DNA of 41,590 bases from Actinomycetes bacterium. Its GTDB lineage: Bacteria > Actinomycetota > Actinomycetes > Actinomycetales > Microbacteriaceae. Position numbers and translations under genes: made by a program. The notes beneath the pieces were generated by a model. That model made no database searches. It had not been told where the DNA came from and saw only the letters and a program-made list of their open reading frames with translations. Positions 8,160-14,792 of this stretch are shown piece by piece (positions within the stretch are counted from its first letter, which is position 1; every line of letters starts with the position of its first letter). The stretch lies in the NCBI GenBank assembly GCA_029779645.1, contig JAKPAC010000044.1, forward strand, positions 1 to 41,590. The letters run 5' to 3'.

Positions 8160-8554
8160 TCGCCCTTCAGAATCTCGAGATCGTGCTTGGCGGCCTGCAC
8201 CGGGTTGTCGGGGCGCGTGAGCCGCTTGAACCGCAGCACGCCGAGCAGGACGAACAGCGCCGTGGCAACGAGGCCGACGCCGACCATGATCAGCGCGGAG
8301 GCCCACAGCGGCAGCCAGATGTAGAGCACGAACATCAGCGTCAGGCCCACCATCGGGACCGTCCAGAACAGGCAGAACAGCGCGGCGGCCATCCACCCCG
8401 AGCCGATGCCCGCGTCCTTCGCGGCGCGGCGCACCCAGGCCTTGGCCGCGTCGATCTCGGCGACGATGAGGTTGCGGATGAGCTCGGGAAGATCGCCGAT
8501 CAGCGTCAGCAGGCCGTCATCGGCGCGATCGCGCGGAACCCGGGGCGCCGACAT
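8156..8554 (-). CDS. Phage-holin-superfamily membrane protein (DUF1469, Phage_holin_3_6)
   Basis: 132 residues. LLTLIGDLPELIRNLIVAEIDAAKAWVRRAAKDAGIG is the amphipathic N-terminal helix of DUF1469, followed by two transmembrane hairpins (WMAAALFCLFWTVPMVGLTLMFVLYIWLPLWASALIMVGVGLVATALFVLLGVLRF overall) and a polar tail. Despite the family name these are chromosomal envelope proteins, not phage lysis genes, and nothing else here is phage-like. The ATG at 8554 overlaps the upstream stop as TGATG; an in-frame GTG at 8557 is less likely. Middle gene of the cassette. Confidence 0.82.
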   Translation of the reverse strand: MSAPRVPRDRADDGLLTLIGDLPELIRNLIVAEIDAAKAWVRRAAKDAGIGSGWMAAALFCLFWTVPMVGLTLMFVLYIWLPLWASALIMVGVGLVATALFVLLGVLRFKRLTRPDNPVQAAKHDLEILKGE

Positions 8555-8955
8555 CACTTGCCGTCCGTCTTCGCGGCGCGGCTCACGTCGTCGGCCGCGC
8601 GCTGGGCGTCCTCGGCCGCGTCCTCGATGGCGTCGCCCACCTTGTCGGCCGTGTCGCGCACGACGTCACGAACCTTCGCACCGGTCGCGCCCGCGCTCGG
8701 CTTCGCACCGGAGCCCTGCTGGGCGTTCGCGACCGCCTTCGTCACGCGCTTCGCGCCCTCCCAGAGCACCCCGGGAACGGCCATCGCGGCCGACGTCGCG
8801 AACGTCTGCACCTTTGCGACCTGGCGCTGCACGGGCTCCTGGTTCCAGAGCTTCAGCCACTGCGTCTTCATCTGCTCGTAGCGCTCGCGCCCCGCGCGTG
8901 TTCCCAGCACGTAGCCGACCGACAGGCCGATCGCGAGTCCGACTTTGCCCTTCAT
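8554..8955 (-). CDS. YtxH-like protein
   Basis: 133 residues. It starts MKGKVGLAIGLSVGYVLGTRAGRERYEQMK, a Gly-rich membrane-inserting helix followed by the RAGRERYE motif seen in YtxH-like proteins. The rest is Ala/Asp/Lys-rich helix (VRDTADKVGDAIEDAAEDAQRAADDVSRAAK), resembling LEA-like or apolipoprotein-like amphipathic repeats. AGGGAGG lies just before the ATG at 8955. First gene of the cassette and the only one with a strong ribosome site; the other two depend on stop/start overlaps. Family members are linked to stress tolerance at the membrane. Confidence 0.72.
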   Translation of the reverse strand: MKGKVGLAIGLSVGYVLGTRAGRERYEQMKTQWLKLWNQEPVQRQVAKVQTFATSAAMAVPGVLWEGAKRVTKAVANAQQGSGAKPSAGATGAKVRDVVRDTADKVGDAIEDAAEDAQRAADDVSRAAKTDGK

Positions 8956-9083
8956 GGGGCCTCCCTGTGCTTGAGAACCAGAGTTTGGCGCTGGCCCTGC
9001 GGATGGCGGGTTGTTCCTGCACCAGCGTAACGCCGTATGCCATTTTCGGCATCCATCGCGAGGAATGTGCGAAACCGCGGCAC

Positions 9084-9113
9084 GCGAGCGACGCCGTGGG
9101 TACGGCGCTCGCG
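9084..9113 (-). terminator. Possible hairpin downstream of hemG
   Basis: GCGAG...CGCCGT pairs with ACGGCG...CTCGC around GGGT, with a small bulge. It lies 38 bp beyond the hemG stop and has no T-tract. The remaining 195-bp gap between hemG and the YtxH-like gene shows nothing else. Confidence 0.3.
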
Positions 9114-9150
9114 CCGACCGCCGGCGCGCCGGTGGTGTCGCGCCCGGCTC

Positions 9151-10806
9151 CTACGCGGTGTCGGCGCCCCACAGCGCGGCCTGGCGGACGATCTCGGCCT
9201 GGGCCGCGGCATCCGGAATCACCTGCGCGATGCCGCTGCCCGCGAGCCAGGCGCCCACCGCGACGACACCCGGCCGCGCCGCGATCGAGCGTCGGAGCCC
9301 GGCCGTGCGCTGCTCGTGCCCGATCAGGGCCGCCGGCGGGGCCTGCGCGAATCGCGCGCGGTGGCTGCCCAGCACGTGACCCGCCGAGAGCGGCACGCCC
9401 AGCAGCGCGGATGCCTCGGCGACCGCCATCGCCGTCGCGTCGGCGGCGTCGAGCCCCGCCGTCGCCGGCGGCTCGTCTGCGGCCCCGAACAGCACGCGCA
9501 CGACGTGACGGCGACGGCCGTCTGCCGCCAGCTCCCGCGCGAGCTCGGGCCAGCGCTCGGTCTCGTCGATGAGCGCGACGGCGCGCGAGCTGCCCGGCAC
9601 CGGGAACACCTCGGCGCCGCGAGGCGCGGGATCCAGGCCGGGGGCATCCAGCACCAGGGTCACCACCTCCACGGCGAACTCCGCGGCCACGCCGCTGGCA
9701 TCAGCCGGCGCGGAAGACGCCGCCGCGGCCTTCTCCGTCGCCGTCTCCCTCGCCGCCTCCGCCCCCGTCGCCGGGAGCCCGAGCAGTCGGCGCGCATCCG
9801 ATTCGGGCGTCGCGACGATGACGAAGTCGGCTCCCAGCGGCGGCAAGGGATGGGTTTCGAGCGCGTCGAGCGGCTCGCGCGCGGCGAACTCGCCGTCGAG
9901 CGGCTCGCCCACGTCGTCGGCACCGGCATCCGCCTCCTTCACAGCCTCCAGCAGCTCGAGCTGCCACGCGCGCGGCGCGGGTGCGAAGGGATCGCCCGAG
10001 CCGAGCGCCGCGCCGGCGCGCAGCGCGATCGCCGAGGTGCCGGTGCGCACCTCGACGCCGAACTCGCGCAGCCGCGCCTCGAGCGCGGCGACGAGCCGGT
10101 GCATCCCGCCCCGAATGCCGCGCAGCGAGGCGCCGCCGGCACCGGCGTCGTCGCCCTGCAGCTGCAGCACGGCGCCCGAGAGCGAGCCGGTCCTCGTGAG
10201 TGCACCGTTGAGGCCGGGCGCCGCGACCTCGACGTCGATGTCGTCGGGCGCCACGCCGTAGGTGCCGCGCGTGACAGGCGCGACGAGTCGGTCGAGCACC
10301 CGGGCCCCCATGCGCGAGCGCACGAGCCTGCCCAGGCTGTGCTCGCGGCCGATGGTGAGCACGGGCCGAACGCGGTCGAGGTAGGCCCGCCACGAGCCGC
10401 GCGAGCCGATCACCCGGGTCACCTCCGCGACGAAGGGGTTGCCGGGAATCCCGAGCACCCCGCCCGCTGGCAGCGGCGCCGCGCCCCCGCCCGGCAGTCC
10501 CGCCACCCAGGGGGTGCCGGCCTCCGGCACGACCACCTCGGCGCCGAGCCCGAGCTCGTCGATCAGCTCCTGCACGACCCCGCCTCGCGTCGAGAAGCCC
10601 TGCGCGCCGACGTCGATCACGTGGCCGGCGATCTCGGCCGTGTGCACCGTGCCGCCGAGGGCGGTGGATGCCTCGACCAGCGTCACGCGCATCCCGATCT
10701 TGGCGCACTCCAGCGCCGCGACCATGCCCGCGATGCCGCCCCCAACGACGACGACGTGGGCCTGCGCGGCGAGCGCTCCGGGTGAGGTGGCATCGTGAGC
10801 GTTCAT
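9151..10806 (-). CDS. hemG: Protoporphyrinogen/coproporphyrinogen oxidase (HemY-type)
   Basis: 551 residues. An FAD-dependent six-electron oxidase of heme synthesis; in Actinobacteria the HemY-type enzyme (also called CgoX) normally oxidises coproporphyrinogen III. The FAD motif VVVVGGGIAGMVAALE and the acidic strand end RVTLVEASTALGG open the protein, followed by VIDVGAQGFSTR, the RPVLTIGREHSLGRLVRSRMGARVLDRLVAPVTRGTYG substrate-domain block and a C-terminal VVAVGAWLAGSGIAQVIPDAAAQAE FAD-closing motif. It is longer than the ~470 residues usual for the family. The excess lies in two Ala/Glu/Asp-rich insertions, around residues 275-310 and 355-385. It has its own -10 box at the end of the upstream ABC gene. 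Confidence 0.88.
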   Translation of the reverse strand: MNAHDATSPGALAAQAHVVVVGGGIAGMVAALECAKIGMRVTLVEASTALGGTVHTAEIAGHVIDVGAQGFSTRGGVVQELIDELGLGAEVVVPEAGTPWVAGLPGGGAAPLPAGGVLGIPGNPFVAEVTRVIGSRGSWRAYLDRVRPVLTIGREHSLGRLVRSRMGARVLDRLVAPVTRGTYGVAPDDIDVEVAAPGLNGALTRTGSLSGAVLQLQGDDAGAGGASLRGIRGGMHRLVAALEARLREFGVEVRTGTSAIALRAGAALGSGDPFAPAPRAWQLELLEAVKEADAGADDVGEPLDGEFAAREPLDALETHPLPPLGADFVIVATPESDARRLLGLPATGAEAARETATEKAAAASSAPADASGVAAEFAVEVVTLVLDAPGLDPAPRGAEVFPVPGSSRAVALIDETERWPELARELAADGRRRHVVRVLFGAADEPPATAGLDAADATAMAVAEASALLGVPLSAGHVLGSHRARFAQAPPAALIGHEQRTAGLRRSIAARPGVVAVGAWLAGSGIAQVIPDAAAQAEIVRQAALWGADTA

Positions 10807-10812
10807 GCCCCG

Positions 10813-10818
10813 ATTCTA
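10813..10818 (-). promoter_or_regulatory. Leaderless -10 box of hemG, overlapping the upstream stop codon
   Basis: TAGAAT on the minus strand lies six bases before the hemG ATG. Its TAG is the stop codon of the ABC ATPase gene at 10816. hemG can therefore be transcribed separately as a leaderless mRNA. Confidence 0.55.
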
Positions 10819-11604
10819 CGAGCGGGGCTCGGTCTCCACGGCCCGCGCCAGCCGCCTCGAGCGTCTCGTCTCGGGCCCGGCAGGCTCGCCGGGCTCGGCG
10901 GGCTCGGCGGGCTCGCGGATGCGACCGTCGTGGATGTCGATCACGCGGTCGGCGCGTGCCACCAGCAGCGGATCATGCGTCGAGACGATCGCAGCGAGAC
11001 CGCGGGTGTGCGTGAGCGCGACGAGCAGATCCATGATCTGCTCGGCAGTGCGACTGTCGAGCTGACCGGTGGGCTCGTCGGCGATCAGGATGCGCGGGCG
11101 ACTCACGATCGCGCGGGCGATGCCGACGCGCTGTTGCTGCCCGCCCGAGAGCTCACCGGGACGCTGCTCCCGGTGCGCGCCGAGCCCGACCAGCTCGAGC
11201 GCCTCGGCGACACGCTCGTCGCGCTCGGCCGGGGCCAGGCGCGCGATGCGCAGCGGCAGCTCGACGTTCTCGGCAGCCGAAAGCACGGGGACGAGTCCGA
11301 ACGCCTGGAAGATGAATCCGATGTTGTCGCGGCGCACCGCGGCGAGCGCGTCCTCGGCGAGCCCGCCGAGGACATGCTCACCGATCGTGATCTCGCCCGA
11401 GGTGGGTCGGTCGAGCCCGCCCAGCAGGTTCAGCAGCGTCGTCTTTCCGGCGCCCGAGGCCCCGCGCACGACCAGCAGCTCACCCGGGTGCACGCTCAGG
11501 TCGATGCCCGCGACGGCGTGCACCTCCCCGCCCGGGGTCGAAAACGTGCGCACCACGTTTCGCGCCCGCAGCACCGCTTCACTCCCAGTCGCTGATCCCG
11601 TCAC
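10816..11604 (-). CDS. ABC transporter ATP-binding protein (MacB/LolD type)
   Basis: 262 residues with a complete ATPase: Walker A RGASGAGKTTLLNLLGGLD near residue 48, Q-loop IGFIFQAFGLVPVLSAAENV, signature GELSGGQQQRVGIARAI, Walker B ILIADEPTGQLD and switch AAIVSTHDPLL. The FQxxxLxPxLxAxENVxLP spacing is that of the MacB/LolD/DevA branch, which normally works with an FtsX/MacB-like permease for lipid, peptide or drug export. The tail is low complexity (EPAEPAEPGEPAGPE) then basic. The GTG start overlaps the upstream ATPase stop (GTGA). No permease remains next to it, and the upstream partner is broken, so the transporter is probably not functional here unless the permease is elsewhere. Confidence 0.88.
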   Translation of the reverse strand: MTGSATGSEAVLRARNVVRTFSTPGGEVHAVAGIDLSVHPGELLVVRGASGAGKTTLLNLLGGLDRPTSGEITIGEHVLGGLAEDALAAVRRDNIGFIFQAFGLVPVLSAAENVELPLRIARLAPAERDERVAEALELVGLGAHREQRPGELSGGQQQRVGIARAIVSRPRILIADEPTGQLDSRTAEQIMDLLVALTHTRGLAAIVSTHDPLLVARADRVIDIHDGRIREPAEPAEPGEPAGPETRRSRRLARAVETEPRS

Positions 11605-12217
11605 TTCGACTCCCCTCGCTTCGGCTCGTTGGCCGGCGCCGGCCAGACGCCGACATGATCTGGTTCCAGGGCGAGGCGCACACGGTCGCGCAGGCCGAGG
11701 CTCGCGACGAATTCGTCGGGCAGCTGCATCCGGCCCACGCGGTCGAGCACGGCGTATTCGTCGGCGACGACGTGTTGCGCGCCGTGCTCGTCGGTGCGCG
11801 TGCTGCGCAGCACCTCGGTGGAGGTGCGGCCGTCTCGGATCTGCACCGTGCGCGCGACGTGCTCCGAGACGGCTGGGTCGTGCGTCACGATGAGCGTCGT
11901 GACGCCGAGCTCGCGATTGACCTCGCGCATGGCCTCAAGCACATGCGCCGAGGTCGCGTCGTCGAGCTCGCCCGTCGGTTCGTCGGCCAACAGGACCCGC
12001 GGCTCGTTCGCGAGAGCCACGGCGATCGCGACACGCTGCTGCTCGCCACCCGACATCTCGCCCGGCCGGCGGTCGGCGCAGTGGCCGACGCCCAGCAGCT
12101 CGAGCAGTGTCTCGACCCGGGCCGCGTGCCCGGCCCGGGCGTGCTTCGCGCCCGCGATGGCGAGCGCGGCCGCGACGTTCTCGCCCGCGCTCAGGTAGGG
12201 CAGGAGGTTGCGCCCAG
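11601..12217 (-). pseudogene. ABC transporter ATP-binding protein, N-terminal third missing
   Basis: About 205 residues of an ATPase remain. Homology begins abruptly at RNLLPYLSAGENV, just after where the Q-loop should be, so Walker A and the Q-loop Gln (roughly the first 90 residues) are gone. The signature GEMSGGEQQRVAIAVAL, Walker B RVLLADEPTGELD and switch TLIVTHDPAVS are intact. The frame stays open into lower-GC foreign sequence as far as 12395, with unconvincing composition. The C-terminus carries an extra domain, YAVLDRVGRMQLPDEFVASLGL then RVRLALEPDHVGVWP, resembling an AbrB/MraZ-type swapped hairpin. The stop overlaps the next ATPase start. The protein cannot bind ATP normally. The exact junction is uncertain by about 20 bp. 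Confidence 0.8.
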
Positions 12218-12237
12218 TCAGGGGGAAGGAGGCGATC

Positions 12238-12277
12238 TTGTTCGTGTAGCAATGATTTGATACAGTGGTGTGTATCA
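12238..12277 (+). promoter_or_regulatory. Promoter with palindromic operator for the membrane protein-GntR operon
   Basis: TTGTTC at 12238-12243 and TACAGT at 12261-12266 with a 17-bp spacer form a sigma-70-type promoter. A perfect inverted repeat TGATACA-N6-TGTATCA at 12258-12277 covers the -10 box and the expected start. Position and symmetry suit repression by the YtrA-type GntR protein encoded second in the operon. Autorepression is an inference. Confidence 0.6.
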
Positions 12278-12302
12278 GAGACTTAGTACAGGTGGTGTGG
12301 TG

Positions 12303-13253
12303 ATGGCTGGTCCGGCATTGACGGCATATGCAGGGTTGATCGTTCTTACGGTCGTTGTCGCGTGGTTGGTGGTACAACGAGCGAGGGGTGCGCACGCGTT
12401 CCGGCAGGGAAGCGGTGTGTTGACCGCGGCCGTTCGTTCCGCGAAGCGTCGTTTCGTTGTCGCGGCAGGGTTCACCGCCGTTCTACTGCTGGCCGCGTTT
12501 GTTACGACCGTCGCCCTCCCGGCCACGCTCGGGTTGCCCCTGGCCGTCGCGCCGTCTGTTGCTGGCACGGCAGGACTACTGCTCTATACGGTGACTCCAC
12601 CCCCGTTGGGTTCGGTCACCGAGTGGGATGTTCGGGTCGCGTCCCTCGCACCTCGTCGCGCGTGGAGCTTCGTGTCCAGGCGTGCGCTGACCGGACTTGC
12701 TGCGCTGCTTGTGACGACGTCCGCCCTGCTGATCGTCACAGGTATCACGTCGAGTCCAGACGATGCTGGCCGATATCGAGCGATCACGTTTGAGGACGAC
12801 ACATTCATGTCCTCCGCTACCCCGTACCCGGGATGGTTCTACGCCATCCCGCTTCTGGTCGCCCTCGCATGTCTCATGGTCGTTGCGTTGCTGGCGCTTC
12901 GTCGCATCTCCATCACCCCGTCTCTTCCAGGCTCGGGACTAGAACGGCAGGATCGCGCATGGCGGGTCGCGTCCGTGCGGGTCGTCGTAGACCTCGTCGC
13001 CGCGTCCCTGACCCTGCAGCTGGGCGGCATTGCCGTGTTCGCAGGGACTACCATTCACAATGCTGCGTCCACCCCTGGGGTACTGCTCGTCACGCAGATG
13101 GTCGGCGATGCCTTGTTCATCATCGGTATCGCAGCCCTCGCGGCCAGTGTCGTCTGGTTCGCCCTTGCCGCGCTACGCGCTTTCGGACTGCCGCATACGG
13201 TGGCGGCCGACGTGGCCACGCAAAGCACCACGCAAGAGGCTACGGGACGATGA
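12303..13253 (+). CDS. Multi-pass membrane protein, unknown function, partner of GntR regulator
   Basis: 316 residues from ATG 12303, chosen over an in-frame TTG/ATG-less extension because AGGTGG lies eight bases upstream and the upstream part would run through the operator. About eight transmembrane segments are visible, for example ALTAYAGLIVLTVVVAWLVV, FVVAAGFTAVLLLAAFVTTVAL, TGLAALLVTTSALLIVTGI, FYAIPLLVALACLMVVALLAL, and LFIIGIAALAASVVWFALAAL. I do not recognise the family. Proteins paired with YtrA-type regulators are often membrane parts of transport or envelope-stress systems (some carry DUF1648, whose motif I do not see here). It overlaps the regulator gene by ATGA, so the two are made together. 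Confidence 0.75.
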   Translation: MAGPALTAYAGLIVLTVVVAWLVVQRARGAHAFRQGSGVLTAAVRSAKRRFVVAAGFTAVLLLAAFVTTVALPATLGLPLAVAPSVAGTAGLLLYTVTPPPLGSVTEWDVRVASLAPRRAWSFVSRRALTGLAALLVTTSALLIVTGITSSPDDAGRYRAITFEDDTFMSSATPYPGWFYAIPLLVALACLMVVALLALRRISITPSLPGSGLERQDRAWRVASVRVVVDLVAASLTLQLGGIAVFAGTTIHNAASTPGVLLVTQMVGDALFIIGIAALAASVVWFALAALRAFGLPHTVAADVATQSTTQEATGR

Positions 13254-13606
13254 TCACGCTCGACCTCTCTGACCCGACTCCGCCCTATGAGCAGATCCGC
13301 GGGCAACTTGTCGGCCTCATCCGCAGCGGTGTCCTTAACGCCGGGCACAAGCTCCCTTCGATCCGTCAGCTGGCCAGCGATCTGCGCATCGCGCCGGGCA
13401 CGGTTGCGCGGGCCTACAAAGAGCTTGAGGGAGCCGGGCTCATCGAATCAAGCAGAGCAACAGGCACAAGGGTGCGACCGGGCCAACAGTCCGACACGGC
13501 GCTTCGGGACGCGGCGCAGCAGTACGCCACCCGCGCGAGAACGAACGGCGCGAGCCTCAGCGACGCTCTCAGTGCAGTACGCGCCGCATGGGAGCACGGC
13601 AGTTAG
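13250..13606 (+). CDS. GntR-family transcriptional regulator, YtrA subfamily
   Basis: 118 residues. The N-terminal ~75 residues are a GntR winged helix: PPYEQIRGQLVGLIRSGVLNAGHKLPSIRQLASDLRIAPGTVARAYKELEGAGLIESSRATGTRV. The effector region is only ~40 residues (two helices, ALRDAAQQYATRARTNGASLSDALSAVRAAWE), which is diagnostic of the YtrA subfamily. These are usually repressors of neighbouring membrane-protein operons that respond to envelope-active agents. The gene starts inside the stop of the membrane protein gene. The perfect palindrome at 12258-12277 is the probable operator. Confidence 0.9.
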   Translation: MITLDLSDPTPPYEQIRGQLVGLIRSGVLNAGHKLPSIRQLASDLRIAPGTVARAYKELEGAGLIESSRATGTRVRPGQQSDTALRDAAQQYATRARTNGASLSDALSAVRAAWEHGS

Positions 13607-13850
13607 CCACCAGCGCCTCGCATGGGGTTAAACGATGGGGCACCGCGTAAGTTCCTGCACGTACCGAGAGGTATACGGATGCAAGCACCACCGCGGAATC
13701 CGTTGATTTCATGCGGTTCTCTGATTCTCGGTGTGGGTTCCTGTCGGGGCGGGGGCAAGGGTTCAACTCCCGAGATGCGGATGGCTCCAAGTCAGACTGA
13801 AACTGCGCAAACGCGCACGATCAAGGGTGAGTGTGTTTACAGAACCTCGG

Positions 13851-13965
13851 CTAGCCGTGCACCATGAACTCCCGCGCAGCGGCCTCTGCCACGGCCGTCT
13901 TGGTCGCGAGCGCCGGACTCTGCTGGCGTGCCCGTCCAGTCACGATCTTCCCCGTTTCCGCACGT
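13851..13965 (-). pseudogene. Possible 3' gene remnant
   Basis: Read on the minus strand, a ~37-residue frame reads GKIVTGRARQQSPALATKTA then VAEAAAREFMVHG and ends in TAG at 13853-13851. The composition is protein-like and GC-rich, unlike the DNA to its left. An in-frame TGA lies immediately upstream of it, so it could be the decayed tail of a resident gene cut by the same rearrangement that broke the ABC ATPase. No family was recognised. Confidence 0.3.
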
Positions 13966-14104
13966 CAGCCACCGGATCGGTGGCCGCCTCACAGTGTACT
14001 CGGGTGCCGCTGGCGCTCCCCAGCGCCCCTCGCCCAGCTGCTCGAGGGTGCTCGGCACCGCACGAAGCCCGCACCGGTCCTCGATCTGATCGCGGGCCGC
14101 CTGG

Positions 14105-14110
14105 CACACT
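14105..14110 (+). promoter_or_regulatory. Leaderless -10 box of the HhH-GPD gene
   Basis: CACACT six bases before ATG 14117, with no Shine-Dalgarno sequence. Confidence 0.4.
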
Positions 14111-14116
14111 AGCTCC

Positions 14117-14704
14117 ATGGCCATTCACATCACTGCCGATCCGGCCTCGGATGCGCTGCTCACGCGCGACCCCCTCGCGCTGCTGATCGGGATGCTGCTT
14201 GACCAGCAGGTGCCCATGGAGACCGCGTTCTCGGGCCCGCAGAAGCTCCGCGACCGCCTCGGCGGCTTCGACGCGGCGCTGATCGCCGGCACCGAGCCCG
14301 AGCGCTTCGTCGAGCTCATGCGCGAGACGCCCGCCGTGCACCGGTACCCGGGCTCGATGGGGGCGCGCACCCAGGCGCTATGCCAGCACCTGCTCGACGA
14401 ATGGGGCGGCGACGCGGCCGCCGTCTGGACCCGTGCGAACGCCGACGGCTCGGCGCCCGATGGCGCCGGCATCCTGCGCCGCCTCAAGGCCCTGCCGGGC
14501 TTCGGCGAGCAGAAGGCGAGAATCTTTCTGGCCCTGCTTGGCAAGCAATGCGGCCTGGATGCGCCAGGCTGGAGGGAAGCGAGTGCCCCATACGGTGAAC
14601 CCGGCGCGCACCGCTCGGTGGCGGATATCACCAGCCCCGAAAGTCTCGCCCTGGTGCGCGCTGCGAAGAAGGCAGCCAAAGCCGCCGCGAAATCCGAGCG
14701 CTGA
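14117..14704 (+). CDS. HhH-GPD-type base excision DNA repair protein
   Basis: 195 residues, the size of the TIGR03252 family of short actinobacterial HhH-GPD proteins. DPLALLIGMLLDQQVPMETAFSGP matches the first helices of the glycosylase fold, and LKALPGFGEQKARIFLALLG is the helix-hairpin-helix that grips DNA backbone. The following WREASAPYGEPGAHRSVADI carries the Asp expected in this family. The Lys/Ala-rich tail (KKAAKAAAKSER) is typical. The base lesion removed is not established for the family. It is the first intact resident gene right of the foreign segment. Confidence 0.88.
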   Translation: MAIHITADPASDALLTRDPLALLIGMLLDQQVPMETAFSGPQKLRDRLGGFDAALIAGTEPERFVELMRETPAVHRYPGSMGARTQALCQHLLDEWGGDAAAVWTRANADGSAPDGAGILRRLKALPGFGEQKARIFLALLGKQCGLDAPGWREASAPYGEPGAHRSVADITSPESLALVRAAKKAAKAAAKSER

Positions 14705-14738
14705 CGCTCGCGCCGCGCGACCAACAGAAAGTACTTCC

Positions 14739-14792
14739 ATGCACCTCCGCAGCACCGACCGCACCTCCATCAGCAACGGCACGACAGCGTGA
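14739..14792 (+). CDS. Possible 17-codon leader peptide of the MFS gene
   Basis: ATG at 14739 opens a frame MHLRSTDRTSISNGTTA whose TGA (14790-14792) overlaps the GTG (14789) that opens the MFS frame. It is too short to judge by composition. It may be a coupling or attenuation leader, or the true N-terminus of the transporter separated from it by a frameshift, since its Ser/Thr-rich sequence looks like a transporter N-terminus. Confidence 0.3.
   Translation: MHLRSTDRTSISNGTTA

Larger units (their letters stand above)
12218..13850. mobile_element. Putative acquired segment carrying a membrane protein and GntR regulator
   Basis: Base composition falls visibly below that of the neighbours, the GGATGCC motif is absent, codon choice is more mixed, and the left edge cuts an ABC ATPase gene. 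The right edge is less clear, in the debris between 13607 and 13965. I see no integrase, transposase, terminal inverted repeat or target duplication, so the mechanism (remnant element, or recombination with deletion of the ABC N-terminus and its permease) is open. Confidence 0.5.
13607..14116. other. 510-bp gene-poor stretch downstream of the GntR gene
   Basis: There is no convincing complete gene on either strand. It holds mixed-composition sequence to about 13850, then a minus-strand coding-like fragment (listed separately), then GC-rich DNA leading to the promoter of the HhH-GPD gene. I looked for a tRNA or att site at GGGTTCAACTCCC (13758-13770) and could not pair it properly. Confidence 0.6.

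Noticed and set aside
8156..8554. Phage lysis holin / prophage
   Set aside because: The family name is misleading. No other phage gene is nearby, and the cassette is a usual chromosomal set.
13740..13790. tRNA- or tmRNA-like 3' end at GGGTTCAACTCCCGAG
   Set aside because: Only three base pairs of a T-stem form and no acceptor, D-arm or anticodon arm can be placed upstream.
13837..14124. 95-codon minus-strand ORF upstream of the HhH-GPD gene
   Set aside because: No ribosome site, Arg/Gly-rich random composition, and it runs against the promoter of the HhH-GPD gene.
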